NCBI GenBank assembly: GCA_019671135.1
Contig: JAHRHY010000009.1
Coordinates: 186,001-250,000, forward strand
Origin: Linnemannia hyalina
Taxonomy: Eukaryota > Mortierellomycota > Mortierellomycetes > Mortierellales > Mortierellaceae
Reading direction: 5' to 3'
Length of the DNA: 64,000 nucleotides
A model generated the notes under the pieces. That model did no database searches. It had not been told where the DNA came from and saw only the letters and a list, made by a program, of their open reading frames with translations. This document shows positions 1 through 11,747 of this stretch, piece after piece. The stretch's first letter is position 1; the number at the start of each line of letters is the position of its first letter. Position numbers and translations under genes: made by a program.

Positions 1-2265
1 GAGGTGCTTTGTTCCTGGGATGATCATGGGCCGTGCGGTTAAGGAATGTGGAGCGATCGGAGAGATAATGACTGAGTTCTTGTCTGGATGGATCAACGAC
101 CCGCCAATAGATAACTAGGTCCGCAAAAAATTTGCAACGACGTTAGCTCGTTTCACATACATCCCCGCATAGATAATTGACAGAGATTTCAGTGAGAAGG
201 GTTCAACGTACAGAATAAGCGGTAGATCCGGTGGCAGTGGCGATGACGAGTCCATCGGCCAAGATGGTGGTGACATGGTTCCCGTCCACAAACAGCTCCA
301 ACTGTAGCATGTTAGCATTTGAACCACGGTCAATGGTCACCTCATTCAGTACCTGCCAGGTGTCCGTGGGCTTGATCACTTCCTCACCGTCCGCTCCTCC
401 TAAGCCAATACCGATCCCACTGACACCATCGAAGCGTGTAGAGGGGGTAGGAACTCTTGTAATCAAAGTGTGTCCTTTCTCATGACAAACGCCCAGATCC
501 ATCACCTCAGTCCCACGTTTGGAATCCATCTCCTTGACGCGCCGCAAGATCTCGGCCTTTTGGCGGGATTCAACCCGTTGACGACGCGACTCATCCCCAT
601 CATCATCACTATCATCTGAACCCCTCGCGGTTTGGGCGGATGGAGTCGACGTGGTCACAGATTCAATGCTGATGTCGTGTACGCCCAGTCCACTGACGTG
701 CAGCAATTGATCAGGTTGCTGTTGGAGTGGGCTGTGAAGGCTTGGATCCTCCTTGTACTTGTAGACGGAGCACTGGAGACGCATCCTAATATTCAAGTTC
801 ATTCCTTCACCTCGGATGATGTTGGACATTGTCGGTCGGTAGCTGTCGAAACTAAAGTTGGTCAAGAATCCCAGACTTCCCAAGTGGAACTAAATACGCG
901 GATTAATTACGAGAGACATTTCCTTTGTCAGTTCCTCGTCGATTTCTGTTGCATAACCAAAAAGTCAACGCTTCCAGGTTCCGCGTTTTTTGCTTTCATA
1001 CCGCGACGATGGGTGGCACACGCTTTTGGAACATCCAGGTTGTATAGAGCACAGTGCCATCGCCTCCCAAGGTAACCGCGAGGTGGATCTGCTTGTCTTT
1101 ACAAGCCTGACAATCCTCTGTCCAGAACTGCAATCGGTCTTTCCATGAGGGGTTCTGGTCCAGAATCTCTTGATACTTGAACGAGGACCGACCCTGCAGC
1201 TTCTGATCGACAAAGAGCGTGATCCCGGGGAAGGTATCGATCAACCAGACGGACAGCTCCTTTGTCAGCTTGGACAATTTCGGGTCGGGCTTTGTAACAA
1301 TCAAGATGTTGGAAATTGGAGGCAACTGTGATCGTAGAATGAAAGTGGTCTGTTAGATCGAGCGTGGAGACATCAGCGGCAATAGAAAGAGTAAGAGCTC
1401 TTGCATTACATTTTGGCGGAACATCATACCTTGACGACAGTCCGGCTAAGGTGGTCAAAGGAATCCATGACCTTCTCATATCTACAGAATAGTGATAGAA
1501 ATCATCTCTCGCGTTAGTGAAAACTAGTCCTCGGTCCAAATTCCTGTTCAACTGTGAGTCTTTCGGATCCCCTCAGACTTGCCTATGCATGAGTGTTCCA
1601 AGCTGGGTTGTCGGTTCGTCGGCCTATTTGTTCAGAAATCGAAGAATAAACATCGATGAGCGATCCGACCGCCGCACTCCTATTTCATATCCGAGATTTC
1701 TTGTGGGTGTGCAGAATGCACGCTTACACCGCTGGTGAACCCTGACTGAATATGCACCATCCCGCTCTTGTTCATGATCTTCAACAGAATATGCTCAAAG
1801 TCCTTGTCATCTATCAAAATACAAGTTTGATGACAGCTTAGTGCTCTGCTTGCGGATAACGTTCAAAAAGCGCCAATCGCACTCATCGACACAAGGAGTC
1901 GTAAATCTCCTCGGGGCGCGTGAACAACGACAAGCATACCTCGTCGAATCTCGATCCAGTCGCCGTCGCTATCGAGCCACCAGAGTGTCAGAGTCGCAGT
2001 CGACGTAGAAGTCGGCGTCAATGCGTCCGGGAACTCGCTCGAGAACCTTGCGTAAATAGTCGCTGGCCGCAGGTCTATAAAGTCAACAGGGTTGTATGTA
2101 GGGAGTGTTAAAACGTGGTTGTTGTCGAATAGGGGGAGCCTTTTTTTTTCTACACTTCTGTCAGTGGCGACGGGACAAGGGAATGAGTTGATTAGACGGT
2201 TGTTTACCTGGGACGTGGACATGGATGTTGTGTGGACCATGAGTGAACTTGAGTTGAAGCGCCAT
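1..2265 (-). CDS. NADK: NAD kinase with apparent N-terminal PB1 domain (3' end beyond window)
   Basis: Predicted ATP-dependent NAD kinase, which makes NADP from NAD. Exons, read on the minus strand: 2265-2208, 2074-1940, 1810-about 1728, about 1471-1430, 1325-1002, 889-212 and 114 to the window edge. The kinase part shows GGDGT in exon 5, then LGSLGFLTNF, LNEVTIDRG and TGSTAYS, and the last exon reads LSIGGSLIHPD and ISPIAPHSLTARP, all hallmarks of the family. The first three exons encode about 90 residues that read as a PB1 fold: LKFTHG, a second strand NIHVHVP, then LTLWWLDSDGDWIEI and DDKDFEHILLKIM. No stop or obvious new start separates the two parts. The junction of exons 3 and 4 is the least certain. 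About 478 residues lie in the window and the C-terminus is missing. The kinase call is very secure; the fusion is an inference from splicing. Confidence 0.88.
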
Positions 2266-2562
2266 CGAGGAGTGGGGTGCCGTGGTAGTATGAGTCGTTG
2301 AATGTGAATTGAGCAGGCTGGGAATGAGAGTTGTGGGGGGTGAAGAAAGGAAGGAAGCCGTCTGAGGCAAAGAAAAAAAAAAAAAGGTTTGAGCTGCGGT
2401 GGCAGTCACCTCTCGATCATTTTTCATTCGACGCGTAGTAAAGACATGGACGGCGGTTCGGAAAGGGTTTAATATTATGCACGCATGCGCAGACAAGGAT
2501 AATTAGGTATGTAGCAAAAATAAAAGCAGAGTGTCCTATGCGCATATCCATAATGGCAAAAG

Positions 2563-4131
2563 CTATTCCTCGATCAGGTAGTCAAAGCCATAGGCTATCA
2601 CAAAGGAGCAACAAGGTGTGGTTAATACCAGAGTACCAAATGTCATTACGGCAGGTAGTTCATGCATATGAATAAAACATTCTTACCCATGATGCCCTGC
2701 ATATAGCAGGCCAGGGTGATACCGCCACCGACTCTGGACACCCAATGATCGAACCGAGTAAAGAACGCAAGGGTATAAAACAACTGCCAGTGATGAGGAT
2801 GGAAATATCCAGGAATCGCTGCCGACCAGACATAAGCCACATAAGGCTGAATCACGACCTGCTCCTCAGGTGCCATAACATCCGTCGCGGGGTGTTGCGG
2901 TTGTTGTTCTGTCGAAGGAGAATGAAACGCGTTATTGTCTTGTTGCTGCTGCTGTTGCTGCTGATTATTATTGTTTGTGTATATGAGATTGTCATGACTT
3001 CCAGTACGACTGACATGTTGGCTACCATTTTGTAGTTGATCGCCCTCGACCTGGACGATGACTGTACCTGCTGGCTGTTGTTGGGTTTGCTGAAGCTGCA
3101 CTCCTGTGGACTCTCCGATGGCGGATGATGGTGCAGGAGGGTCAATGGTCTTTTGCTTGGCAGCCGCGAGCTTTTGTTGCTTCTCAAACTTCCTCTTGGT
3201 GACGTAGGCCTCTCGTCTCCACTTCAGGTTGAGCATCCAGTTGTACAGCTTTGACAACCCAAAAACGTCCTCGTTCTGCTGCTTGAGACAGGCGTATCCG
3301 ATCAGGGTCAAGAAGACGGGGATCAACAATCCGAGAAGGTAGTATCCCAAGAATCCGGGCACGGTCCGGTTGAGGACGACTCCAAGGTAGATGTGATATC
3401 CTGCAAAGACAAGAACCACAGCCGTGGCGCCAGCAAAGAGGGCATACATCCCGAAGGGCCAGGTTTTCCACGATGGCAACGAAGTCTTTGCAAAGTCGAG
3501 TTCAGCAATCAGCTATTGGAGAGAGGAGATAGAAGGGAGCTGGGTTAGGAAGGAGTGCCGTACGTCGGTGAATGAAGTTGGATGATGGGCAGTATCTATG
3601 ACACTATTTTTGAAGAGAGCCCAGCAAAAAAAAAAGGGAAACAGAGAGGAGTGGATGCACAAACGCAAGGTTCAATTGAGCAAACAGCGAGGGTGTCCTT
3701 ACAGAGTAACTTGGCCAAGTGATCCAGAATGCAAGAATCGTGACCCAGCTACAAAGAAAAAGTGGGGTTAGATTTCAATTGGGCAAAGTAACCTGCTGGT
3801 AGCCTTGGATGAACAGAGCTACAACCAGAAGCTAATGGATCAATTGAGAGGACTGTTGAGTTATATGAACGTACTTCAGGGTCTGGGCATAGTTGCCAAA
3901 GATAAAGACAATGACTCCATAAGATGTCGCATGCAGAAGATCCTGGTAGTGTCTGGCTGGCCGCTTGGTCCGGTGTTCCCAGTTGAAGACGGTTGCGACA
4001 AAGACGTAGACAGGGTATGGAATGAGGACCGTGGCAAGCATAAAGTAGATGAACATGATGGGGTCGAAGGATCCGACCCAGTTGGTCATGCCACAGGTGT
4101 CAAAATCAGGTTCCATCGGAGTCCAGCCCAT
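2563..4131 (-). CDS. Multipass membrane protein with C-terminal HPHH motif, unknown function
   Basis: Four exons (4131-3875, 3748-3703, 3512-2687, 2594-2563) join in frame to 386 residues. There are two hydrophobic helices in exon 1, one created across exon 2 (TILAFWITW), two or three in the first half of exon 3, then a cytosol-like linker with a Lys/Arg-rich helix and a Gln/Asn-rich tract, and finally a hydrophobic C-terminal part with PGYFHPHHWQLFYTLAFFTR and a Gly-rich stretch ending in YGFDYLIEE. A His-x-His-His run followed by a helix and a Gly-Phe-Asp ending resembles the C-terminal membrane part of some fungal LCCL-type proteins as I recall them, but I cannot name the family. The gene is divergent from the pterin dehydratase gene. 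Existence is well supported; function is unknown. Confidence 0.75.
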
Positions 4132-5111
4132 GTTGAATGAATGTTTGTGAAAAGTTAAAGAAAGGGAGGAGGGAGGGAAAGAGGTTGGCGTCGTTGTGGA
4201 AGAAGAATAAGGAAAAGGGGGAGAAGCTGGTTTATGTACAAAGGAAGAGGAAAAAAAAGTAGCGAAAGAGGATTAAGGTATTTTTCGGGCGGAAGAGTGG
4301 CAGTTTGGGTAAGCAATTGAAAGCCAGGAACAACCGCCGGGCAGGAAATGAGAAACCTGGAGGGTATGTAGGATGTGCAAAGCGAGGGGAGGAAGAGAGG
4401 GGACCGGACTGAGAGAGTGAGCGCTGGGATGACGAAAGTGAAGTATCGAGGTGGAGAATGAAGAAATGAGTTGTAAAGAGAACGAGAAAAAGCAAGAATG
4501 CGTAAAGTGAACGAGATAAGAGTTTCGCGGTGTTGTTTTCAGGATCGATTGTATCATAGAAAAGGAGAGGAGAAGGAGGAGAAGTAGCAGTTGGGTCCAG
4601 AATGGGTCAGGACTCAAGACATGACGGCAAGGAGCAAGAGTGCCAAGGGTTACAACGAAGCTAACATAGCTGTTCTGTGGACCAGGGGGCAAATAAAGGG
4701 GCAAAAAGCGATCTAAGCGATCTCTGTGACCTCCTTTCGCTCCATTCTGCTTTGGCAGGAAAGAACAACTTTACACCCCAGACAGTGCGTTGCCCACTGG
4801 ATGGTCGGATGATTGATTCAATGTCAAAAAGAATGTAGCGCGTGCAATTAAAGATCGGCCATTGATCCTCATTCACATTCAATTAGAGAGGGTTCATGAT
4901 CGACCACTTCCCACGGTCGAGTCACTTTCCCACAGACCGAGAGCAAGAGGACGAGGGTCCCAGTCTCCCACAGATCCTCCGCTTTTTGGTAAAACGGGAG
5001 GAGCCCTTCTTTTCTTCTTCCTTTCCTCTTCACATTCCCCTCTTTCCGCCCCTCTGGTAAGAACTCCTTTCTCATTCTCATTCTCTCTCTTTTTGATCTA
5101 TCTCACACTCA
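4132..5111. other. Divergent intergenic region
   Basis: About 1 kb between the starts of the membrane protein (minus) and pterin dehydratase (plus). The left half is AG-rich on the plus strand (CT-rich for the minus gene) and the right end before 5112 is CT-rich, the usual look of promoters and leaders in this window. I see no coding region. Confidence 0.6.
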
Positions 5112-5708
5112 ATGTCTCCCTCCCTCCTCATCACTGCCCGATCCCTGACAAGACCCTTCTTGACTCCATCCGCAACACTACCGTCTCGACTCACACGTCT
5201 AACCCATCTCTCCCTTTTTCTTAACACCTCCTTCCTTCTCTCTTCACGACACGCCTACTCTACCACCAAAACCAGCACCCCACAAACCCACAAAATGACC
5301 CTTCAGAAGTTAACCGCCCAAGAACAGACCGACGCCCTCGCCAAGCTCTCGGCCTGGTCCCTCGTCGACGGCCGCGAGGCCATCAAGCGCACTCTTCAAT
5401 TCAAGGACTTCAACGAGGCCTTTGGGTTCATGACCCGCGTTGCCCTCTATGCTGATAAGCATGACCACCACCCCGAGTGGTTCAACGTAAAATTGGACTC
5501 TTTGGTTTTTTTTTTGCATGGCCAGGTTGTCTGTGTCTTTTATGTTATGGAGGAGACTGGACTTATCCATTGACGATTTTTCTTTTTCTTTTGATGATGA
5601 TAGGTCTACAACCGTGTCGAGGTCACCTTGGCCACCCACGACGTTCAGGGATTGTCTATCCGTGATGTCAAGCTTGCTCAGTTCATTGACGAGATCTCCA
5701 AGCAATAA
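5112..5708 (+). CDS. PCBD: Pterin-4a-carbinolamine dehydratase (PCD/DCoH)
   Basis: Dehydrates 4a-hydroxytetrahydrobiopterin formed by aromatic amino acid hydroxylases, so the pterin cofactor can be recycled. Exons 5112-5486 and 5604-5708 join at the conserved [12 protein letters not shown] block. The core reads [16 protein letters not shown], then [12 protein letters not shown], and after the intron [18 protein letters not shown], closely matching the family including the active-site histidines. From the first ATG the product is 159 residues with a 61-residue leader rich in Ser, Thr, Leu and Arg and almost free of acidic residues, typical of a mitochondrial presequence. From the in-frame ATG at 5295 it is 98 residues, the usual length. 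Both forms may be made. Its 3' end faces the lipase gene 142 bp away. Identity is very secure; dual targeting is inferred. Confidence 0.93.
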
Positions 5709-5825
5709 ACCGACTTTTTTTTTTCCCCCGCCTTAAAACCAAAAGCGATTATCCAACAATTGCGTCAGGAATTGGAAAAAAAAAAAAAAGAAGCAAAGAT
5801 GACAACAGGAAGAAACATACCATTG

Positions 5826-5831
5826 TTTATT
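5826..5831 (-). terminator. Poly(A) signal of the lipase gene
   Basis: TTTATT on the plus strand reads AATAAA on the minus strand, about 20 bp after the lipase stop codon. Confidence 0.55.
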
Positions 5832-5850
5832 ACAAACTTTAGCAGGAAGA

Positions 5851-7276
5851 CTACAGATCATGCTCGTGCAGCATGTCAGAGATCTCGAGGTACAACTCAA
5901 TGGCATTGAACAGAGCTGGCTCTTCCTTCGGAGAGTTCCGATCCCCCTCATCATCATTATCCGTCTCGAACGCACCCTTGGGTCGCCCTTCAGGATCATG
6001 ACTCGACCCACCTAGAGCCCAAGGAAACCGGGCTCGACTCCATGCCAGGGCATTGACCCAGTTCATCAGATCCATGTGGTCGGCATTCGGAATCGTTCTG
6101 ATATACTTCCCCCATTGAGCACTCTTGACGCTCACCAGTCCATCGTTGGGTCCCTCCCGGTCCATAATCACTTGCCAGGGGAACCGGAACCGAGAAAAGT
6201 AACCCGGCTCGAAGGACGCTGCGTAGCTGAAATAGGAAACCCCAGGCTGGTTGGGTGTGTTGGGGTTGAATTCATTTTTGAGATAGTAGGTCGTCAAGTT
6301 CTCTGCCGCACCACGCTCAATCCCGACCAGTCCCAGCAGTGTCCAGAACGCCTCCAGCCGTGCGCGCCCCACAATATCCGACATGACATAATCGGCAAAG
6401 GGCGATCCTCGATGTGGTGTTCCGAGTGTGGTCAAGGACCGCACTTTGAAGTGCGGGGACTGGAGGTGAGAGATGAGGTATCGACAGTCGAGTCCGCCCA
6501 TAGAGTGACCGATCAAGTTCAGTTCCGTTCCATGTGGGACCGTCCGTTCGATATAACTGCGTAGCGCCTCGGCTCGGTTCTGGATGCCGGAAAAAGGTGG
6601 GACCCGTGCTGTGTGGACACACACCCCGATATCGTGCAATGCCTCTCGTACTCCATACCAGTAGTCGAATCGGAAATCTGGATTTGTCCCAAGCGAATCG
6701 AATCCTGAGAATCCTATTAGTTGACAAGATAAAGAGAGGAAAGGAGTGTGTTATGCAAACATGTGAAGGTGCTATTGACCTGCATGCAGACATATGCTGT
6801 CATAATGATCCGTTGAGAACCCTAAAACAAAAAATATAACAAGAGAGTGCTTCCTTGCCATGACAGAGAATAATGGGGAGCCGGGCTGGACGAAAGGTCT
6901 TCAATCCCTTCCTTTCTTTAACAGATTCCTCGCGTGGATCTTCCTTCGCTCGCTCGTCTCTACTTTTATTGTCGTCTACTTCTTGTCGTCGTCGCTTGGC
7001 GGCTTCATGCCTGCTGAATACATCTACTGATGGTGGTGTCGATTTGCTGCTGTCGTATCGTCTCTGGGAGCATGTCTGAAAGACAAGTGGCACGGTGACT
7101 GCAGGGAGCCCAGACGGTGTTCCTGATCCTGATCCGTGCCAGGGCTGGGCTTGAGAAACATGGTTGAGAACGGTAGTTGACCAACGACGAGGTCCTATTG
7201 CGCTGTGGAAGCGACATCCAGTGGAGAGGGGTATATGGCGGACTGCGACTTTTCTGGGGATGATGAGGAACGTCAT
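5851..7276 (-). CDS. Mitochondrial triacylglycerol lipase-like alpha/beta hydrolase (Tgl2-like)
   Basis: A 426-residue serine hydrolase from exons 7276-6859 and 6713-5851. Exon 1 starts with a basic, acid-free leader (FLIIPRKVAVRHIPL...) that looks like a mitochondrial presequence, followed by a Lys/Arg/Asp/Glu-rich linker, and ends in the oxyanion-hole strand LPIILCHG. Exon 2 begins FSGFDSLGTNPDFRFDYW and carries the nucleophile elbow GHSMGGLDCRY, then TLGTPHRGSPFADY, NDGLVSVKSAQWG and a His in NADHMDLM. Ser, Asp and His are therefore all present. The order and motifs match the lipases related to yeast Tgl2, which is mitochondrial. The exon 1 donor is GCAAGG, so this is a GC-AG intron. The substrate is not proven by sequence. 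Confidence 0.85.
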
Positions 7277-8031
7277 GAGAGTTGAATGAGAAAAGGGAAG
7301 AAGAGAGATGTCAAAAAAAAATGGAGAGAGATGGCGACATGTACTTTGCCCAAATGTCTAACGCGAAAGGAGAAAGAAAAAAAAATGTCTCGAAAGAACC
7401 CCAGCCACATTCCATTTTCGGCAAATCGCGAACGTGCGAAGCGCATTTTAAATGTATGATGTTTCAACCGACCGCATAAGGCCCACATGGCAAACAAAAA
7501 ATAACGCGCACAAAACACTAGAGGAACATGGCATACTTGCATCGATGTTTGCTGCTGTGTTTCCTTTCCTTCCTTTTTGCTGGTCCAGAGCTGGTGACGC
7601 GTTTTTTTTGCTTGGTCATGGCCATTTTTTTTTTTTACTGGGAGCGGGCGAGTGAATAGAGGCGACGAGGGGGACCCCGGGGTATCACTGAGAAGAATTC
7701 TTGTTGGATTGTACGTGTCATTTTGGTCGAGCCGGTCTTTGATAGTCGCCCTTTTCTTTTCTTTTCTTTTCGAGAGGAAGAAAGAACACAACACTGAGAT
7801 CAACATGGTTGTAAATGAATCCCGTTTCAATTGGCCCAACTGAACAAAGACAAAGTCAAGATGAAGCGTTCATTTCGTACAACAAAAAAAAATTAACATG
7901 TTAGGCATTCTAACAAAACATAACAGCAACAACAACAAAAAAAAACTACAACAATCATATTGACAATGGGGCTATCCCTCCGAGGTAGCATTATTAATGA
8001 CGAAAACTATGTCTTTGTTCCTAGATCTCCT
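7277..8031. other. Intergenic region, no gene seen
   Basis: Promoter side of the lipase and 3' side of NOT3. It holds several short A or T tracts and no coding region I can support. Confidence 0.55.
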
Positions 8032-10837
8032 TTAGACAAGATCAGAATCCTCCAGGAACTTGTACTCGAAGCGGAAATCGGTCTTCTTGCGCTGGCACCA
8101 GGCTCCCTCATAATCAAAATAGATGTAGGTTCCTTGCTCATAGTCATCCGTGATCGCCTTGGGCTCCTCGTGACGCTGGAACCACGTCAGGTACTTCTTG
8201 TGGAATCGCCACGATTGCTTCTTCAATTCCCTTGCAGCCAAGAACCTAATAGTTGAAAGCACGAAAAAATGCGAAATGAAGATTAACATCTGCAGTATTG
8301 CAAAACACAATGTGAACCGCAGATACTCCAGCAATTCCGATGAGGTGGACGTACTGTTGATATGTTCCTTGCTGGTAGTAAAAGATGAAGAAGAGGGTGT
8401 CGATATCGAACTTTTCGAAAGTGGCGGGGTTCTCAAAGAGTCCTGGTGGTGGTGTTTGAGGATAGTACGATGGTGTTGGATATGGGTTCTTGGGTGCCTT
8501 AGGCCTATTCAAATCAAGAGCGAGTATGTTAGCACGCATGAACGATGAATTAATGAAGCGACAGCTAAAAATCAAAAGGCGAATGGCGTTCGTTACCTCT
8601 CGGTGTCGCCAGCTTCGGGGATGAACTGGTAACTTGCTTCCAACATCTGGTGGACAAAGAATCCGACTTCCTTGGTCATCGCGCGCTCCTTGGACACCTC
8701 AAAGCTGTGTGCAAGATCTGCCAATGCCGCTGGGAGACGAATCTCTGGCTCTCCTGCAGAAAGTGCCTGTGCTGTCGATGTCGATGCCTGCTGTCCTGAC
8801 GCACCATCCATTTGATTGTCCTATAAAAATGCAATAAAAGGGCTATAGTTAATACACACATGCAATCCAGTCGAGCTTATGCATCGGCCATTTGACGCGA
8901 AAACAAACTGCGAGGGTGAATTTGTACCTCTATCGTGACCAGTACTGGTGCTAAGCTGCCGGCCATGGTTGCTGATGACTCAGTTGTTGATACAGAGGTG
9001 GATGGTTCTTTGGATGCAGCTGTTGACGCTTTGGAAGCCGGTGCCACTGTAGGAGATCCAGTCTTTGCACCTTGTGATGATACTTCTGCTACAGCCGGCG
9101 TGGGAGACGCTGACATGGTTGCTGTTGGCGCTGATGAAGCCGGTACTGGTGCAGTTGCAGCTGCTGGTTGGGGAGATGCCGTTTCCACCTTGGCTGTGAT
9201 ATTTGCTGGTTGCGGCGAATCCTTTTTGAGGGTGGCTGGTGCGGCACTGGGTGACGCCGATGGAGCAGTACGCGGCGTTTCTGCTGGCAAGTTGGCAGCC
9301 ACCGCCGTCGCATACTGGATGACGGGTGATTCCACTGATCCTGCTCGAGGCTGTGTAGGTTGTCGACTTGGTGGTACGTTGACAGGCGTTGCTTTTGCCG
9401 TTGCCGGACTGGCTGCAGGTACAGGTTTCGTCTCTTTTGTTTCTGACATCGATGCCTCTACAATACACATAAAAGGGTATGAGAATGGTGCCGTTAGTTC
9501 CGATACACTCATATGTCAATCGTCTTCCTCACGAATGCCTGAAATAACGCGCTTGCTTACTTTTGGTTGGTATAGGCTTGACTGCTACTTTTGTGGGCGA
9601 GGGTTCTGGCTCGTGCTGTTCCTTGACAATCTTTTTTGATGGTACTGATTCGTGAGATTCGCTGTGCTTGTCGTCGTCATGGTCGTGCAAATGGTCGTCT
9701 GTTCCCACTGTAAAGTAGTCCTCTTCTTCTTCCAGATTGAGATCCGTGTAGATTTCCTCGTCCTCTGCAAAGTCAGGATCCTATGGTTTGATCGAAACAA
9801 AAAAATGCAATGTTTCTCGAGTCAGCCATAGTCTCTTGCCGTATGTTCCAAAAGAAAACGTTCTACAAAGATAATTCGCGCCGCAGTCAATCAAAAGTCG
9901 CCGTACCAAGTTTTCGTCCACATAATAGTTGACATCCTCCTGAATCCCTAGAACCTATGAAAAGGATAAAAAAACAAGAACGAGTAGGATATGTATTAGT
10001 CACGGAGGGTATGATAGTAGTCTGCCCAAAGGAATGAAGCCTGCAACTGGAAAGATGCGTCAGCAACAGCGCTCCTCCAGCAAGAAGACATAAAGGTTAG
10101 GGGTACCTTGTCTGTTTCGATTTGGCCGTTCTCCAGTAGCCTCAAGATCAGTTCCAGACGTCCTTGATGCCACTTGTGCCGCTCGATCTTGTCCTCGAGA
10201 TCCGATATCCTCTCCTTGGCTGGGTTGTTCTTGCCCTTTTTTGCGCCTGCCTGCAGAGTCTCGACCTCGGCCTCCAGGGCCTCGATCTGGATCGCTAATG
10301 CTTCCACCCGCTCTGTCACCCAGGAACATGTTTCTGCCTTTTCTTTCTCCTTTGGATCCATGCGCCCAGACATGATCAGGCCTTCCCTGGAATACGCCTT
10401 TGTCTTCATCTCTTTTTCGATCGCCTTGAACCTCTCCATTTGCTATTATCATCATAGTCGTTTGAAGGGGAAAAGGGAATCAGAATTGTGTTCATGGTAC
10501 TGTTGCTTATCTAACATCTCAGACGTTGGCATGTGACCTCAACAAGGAAAAAGTGGGTGATGGGAGGTCAGAAAAGGAACAGAGTGGTGCATACCTGTTC
10601 AATAAGCTTTCGGTTGTCCATGAGGGCGCGCTTGTCCTTGATGTCGTTGGAGGAGATCCATGTCTTAATCTGGTCGCGAAGCCTTTGAAGCTTCTTGATC
10701 TCCTTCTTGAGGTCCGACTCGTACTTTTCCTTCTGGTTCACATTCGTTGATGTTTCGATCTTTTCCAGTGTTTCCTCAAAAGTCTCGACGCCCTCGGCAA
10801 CCTTCTTGAGGACCTTGTCAATCTCGGCTGTTGTCAT
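8032..10837 (-). CDS. NOT3: CCR4-NOT complex subunit NOT3/NOT5
   Basis: Scaffold subunit of the CCR4-NOT mRNA deadenylation complex. Eight exons (10837-10595, 10442-10107, 9954-9907, 9780-9561, 9457-8928, 8820-8597, 8504-8355, 8245-8032) join in frame to 654 residues. Residues 1 to about 225 form the N-terminal coiled-coil Not domain: [52 protein letters not shown] and [20 protein letters not shown], which match human CNOT3 closely. An acidic stretch and a Pro/Ala/Ser/Thr-rich linker of about 180 residues follow. The C-terminal NOT box is split over exons 7 and 8: [17 protein letters not shown], then [37 protein letters not shown] and [11 protein letters not shown]. The symbol NOT5 is equally possible, since many fungi have one such protein. 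Confidence 0.95.
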
Positions 10838-11707
10838 GACGTTAGCGGTAGGGTGGGCGTCCGATGTGAGGTGAATGTCGTCATGTCAGGAGAATGGTAG
10901 CAAAAAAGGTTCGTGAGCAGGTCAAGGTGTCCGAGTAGTAGAGTGGAGTTGGGGTGTTGATGAAAGAATGAGGTGATGGAAGAAAAAAAAAAGGCGGGAG
11001 AAGGTGAAAAGAGAAAGGACAGGTCAAAGAGAACGTGTTTAGAATAGGGTCGCTTGCTGCAAGTTCCTGAACTGAACAGAAGAGGAGGAGAAGGAAGAAT
11101 GGAAGAATGCGAGAAAAAAAAGCACAGGTCGACTGGGGCTTGATAACAGCATCGGCATGCACTCTCTTTGCTGGCCGGTCATCGTGAACAGTGTCTGCAG
11201 GTCATCGCCTTTTTTTTCCCGCCCTCTTTAGAGTCGAGTGTGTGTAAGTTATTACTTTGCAGTTTCCGCGTGGCCATGGTAGAGAGAGGGGAGGAGTAGT
11301 TCGTGTATCGGTTTGAGTTGTGTTGTTGTCGCGTGGGTGTGTTGGAGTGAGTGGGTGTTTGTCGTTCGTTGATGATAAAAGGAGAAGAGAGAAGGGAGAT
11401 GGTGGTGTCGTTGTTAGAAGGAGAGTGGAAACCATCATCGTCCATTCAGGTGACGGTGCCAACGCCAATGTGACGTGCTGGAATAAGAATCTCATCGCAC
11501 ACAGCTCAGATCTCACACCTCGTTCAAAGCCCATCTCTCTCCCTTTTTTCTGCTATCTCGCCTTTTTATCGATCGCGATCCCTATCGATCGCCTTGCGGT
11601 GGCAGCTAAAACCTGTGGAATGGATCCAGTCGTTCGAAGCAAGGACTCACACACCATATGTCTCCCTGTCCTTGAAGTCGTGTCTCTGAGAATGCTGGAA
11701 GGTGTGG
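10838..11707. other. Intergenic region, no gene seen
   Basis: AG-rich on the plus strand next to the NOT3 start, which makes it CT-rich in the direction of NOT3 transcription. Open frames here are low complexity. No gene supported. Confidence 0.55.
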
Positions 11708-11713
11708 TTTATT
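11708..11713 (-). terminator. Poly(A) signal of the small membrane protein gene
   Basis: AATAAA on the minus strand about 35 bp after the stop codon at 11748. Confidence 0.5.
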
Positions 11714-11747
11714 TGACAAAATGCAAGAAGGATGAGATATATCAGAT

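Noticed and set aside
8935..9639. Long plus-strand frame of 234 codons, Ala/Gly/Val-rich
   Set aside because: It is antisense to the low-complexity linker of NOT3; the bias of that linker creates the open frame.
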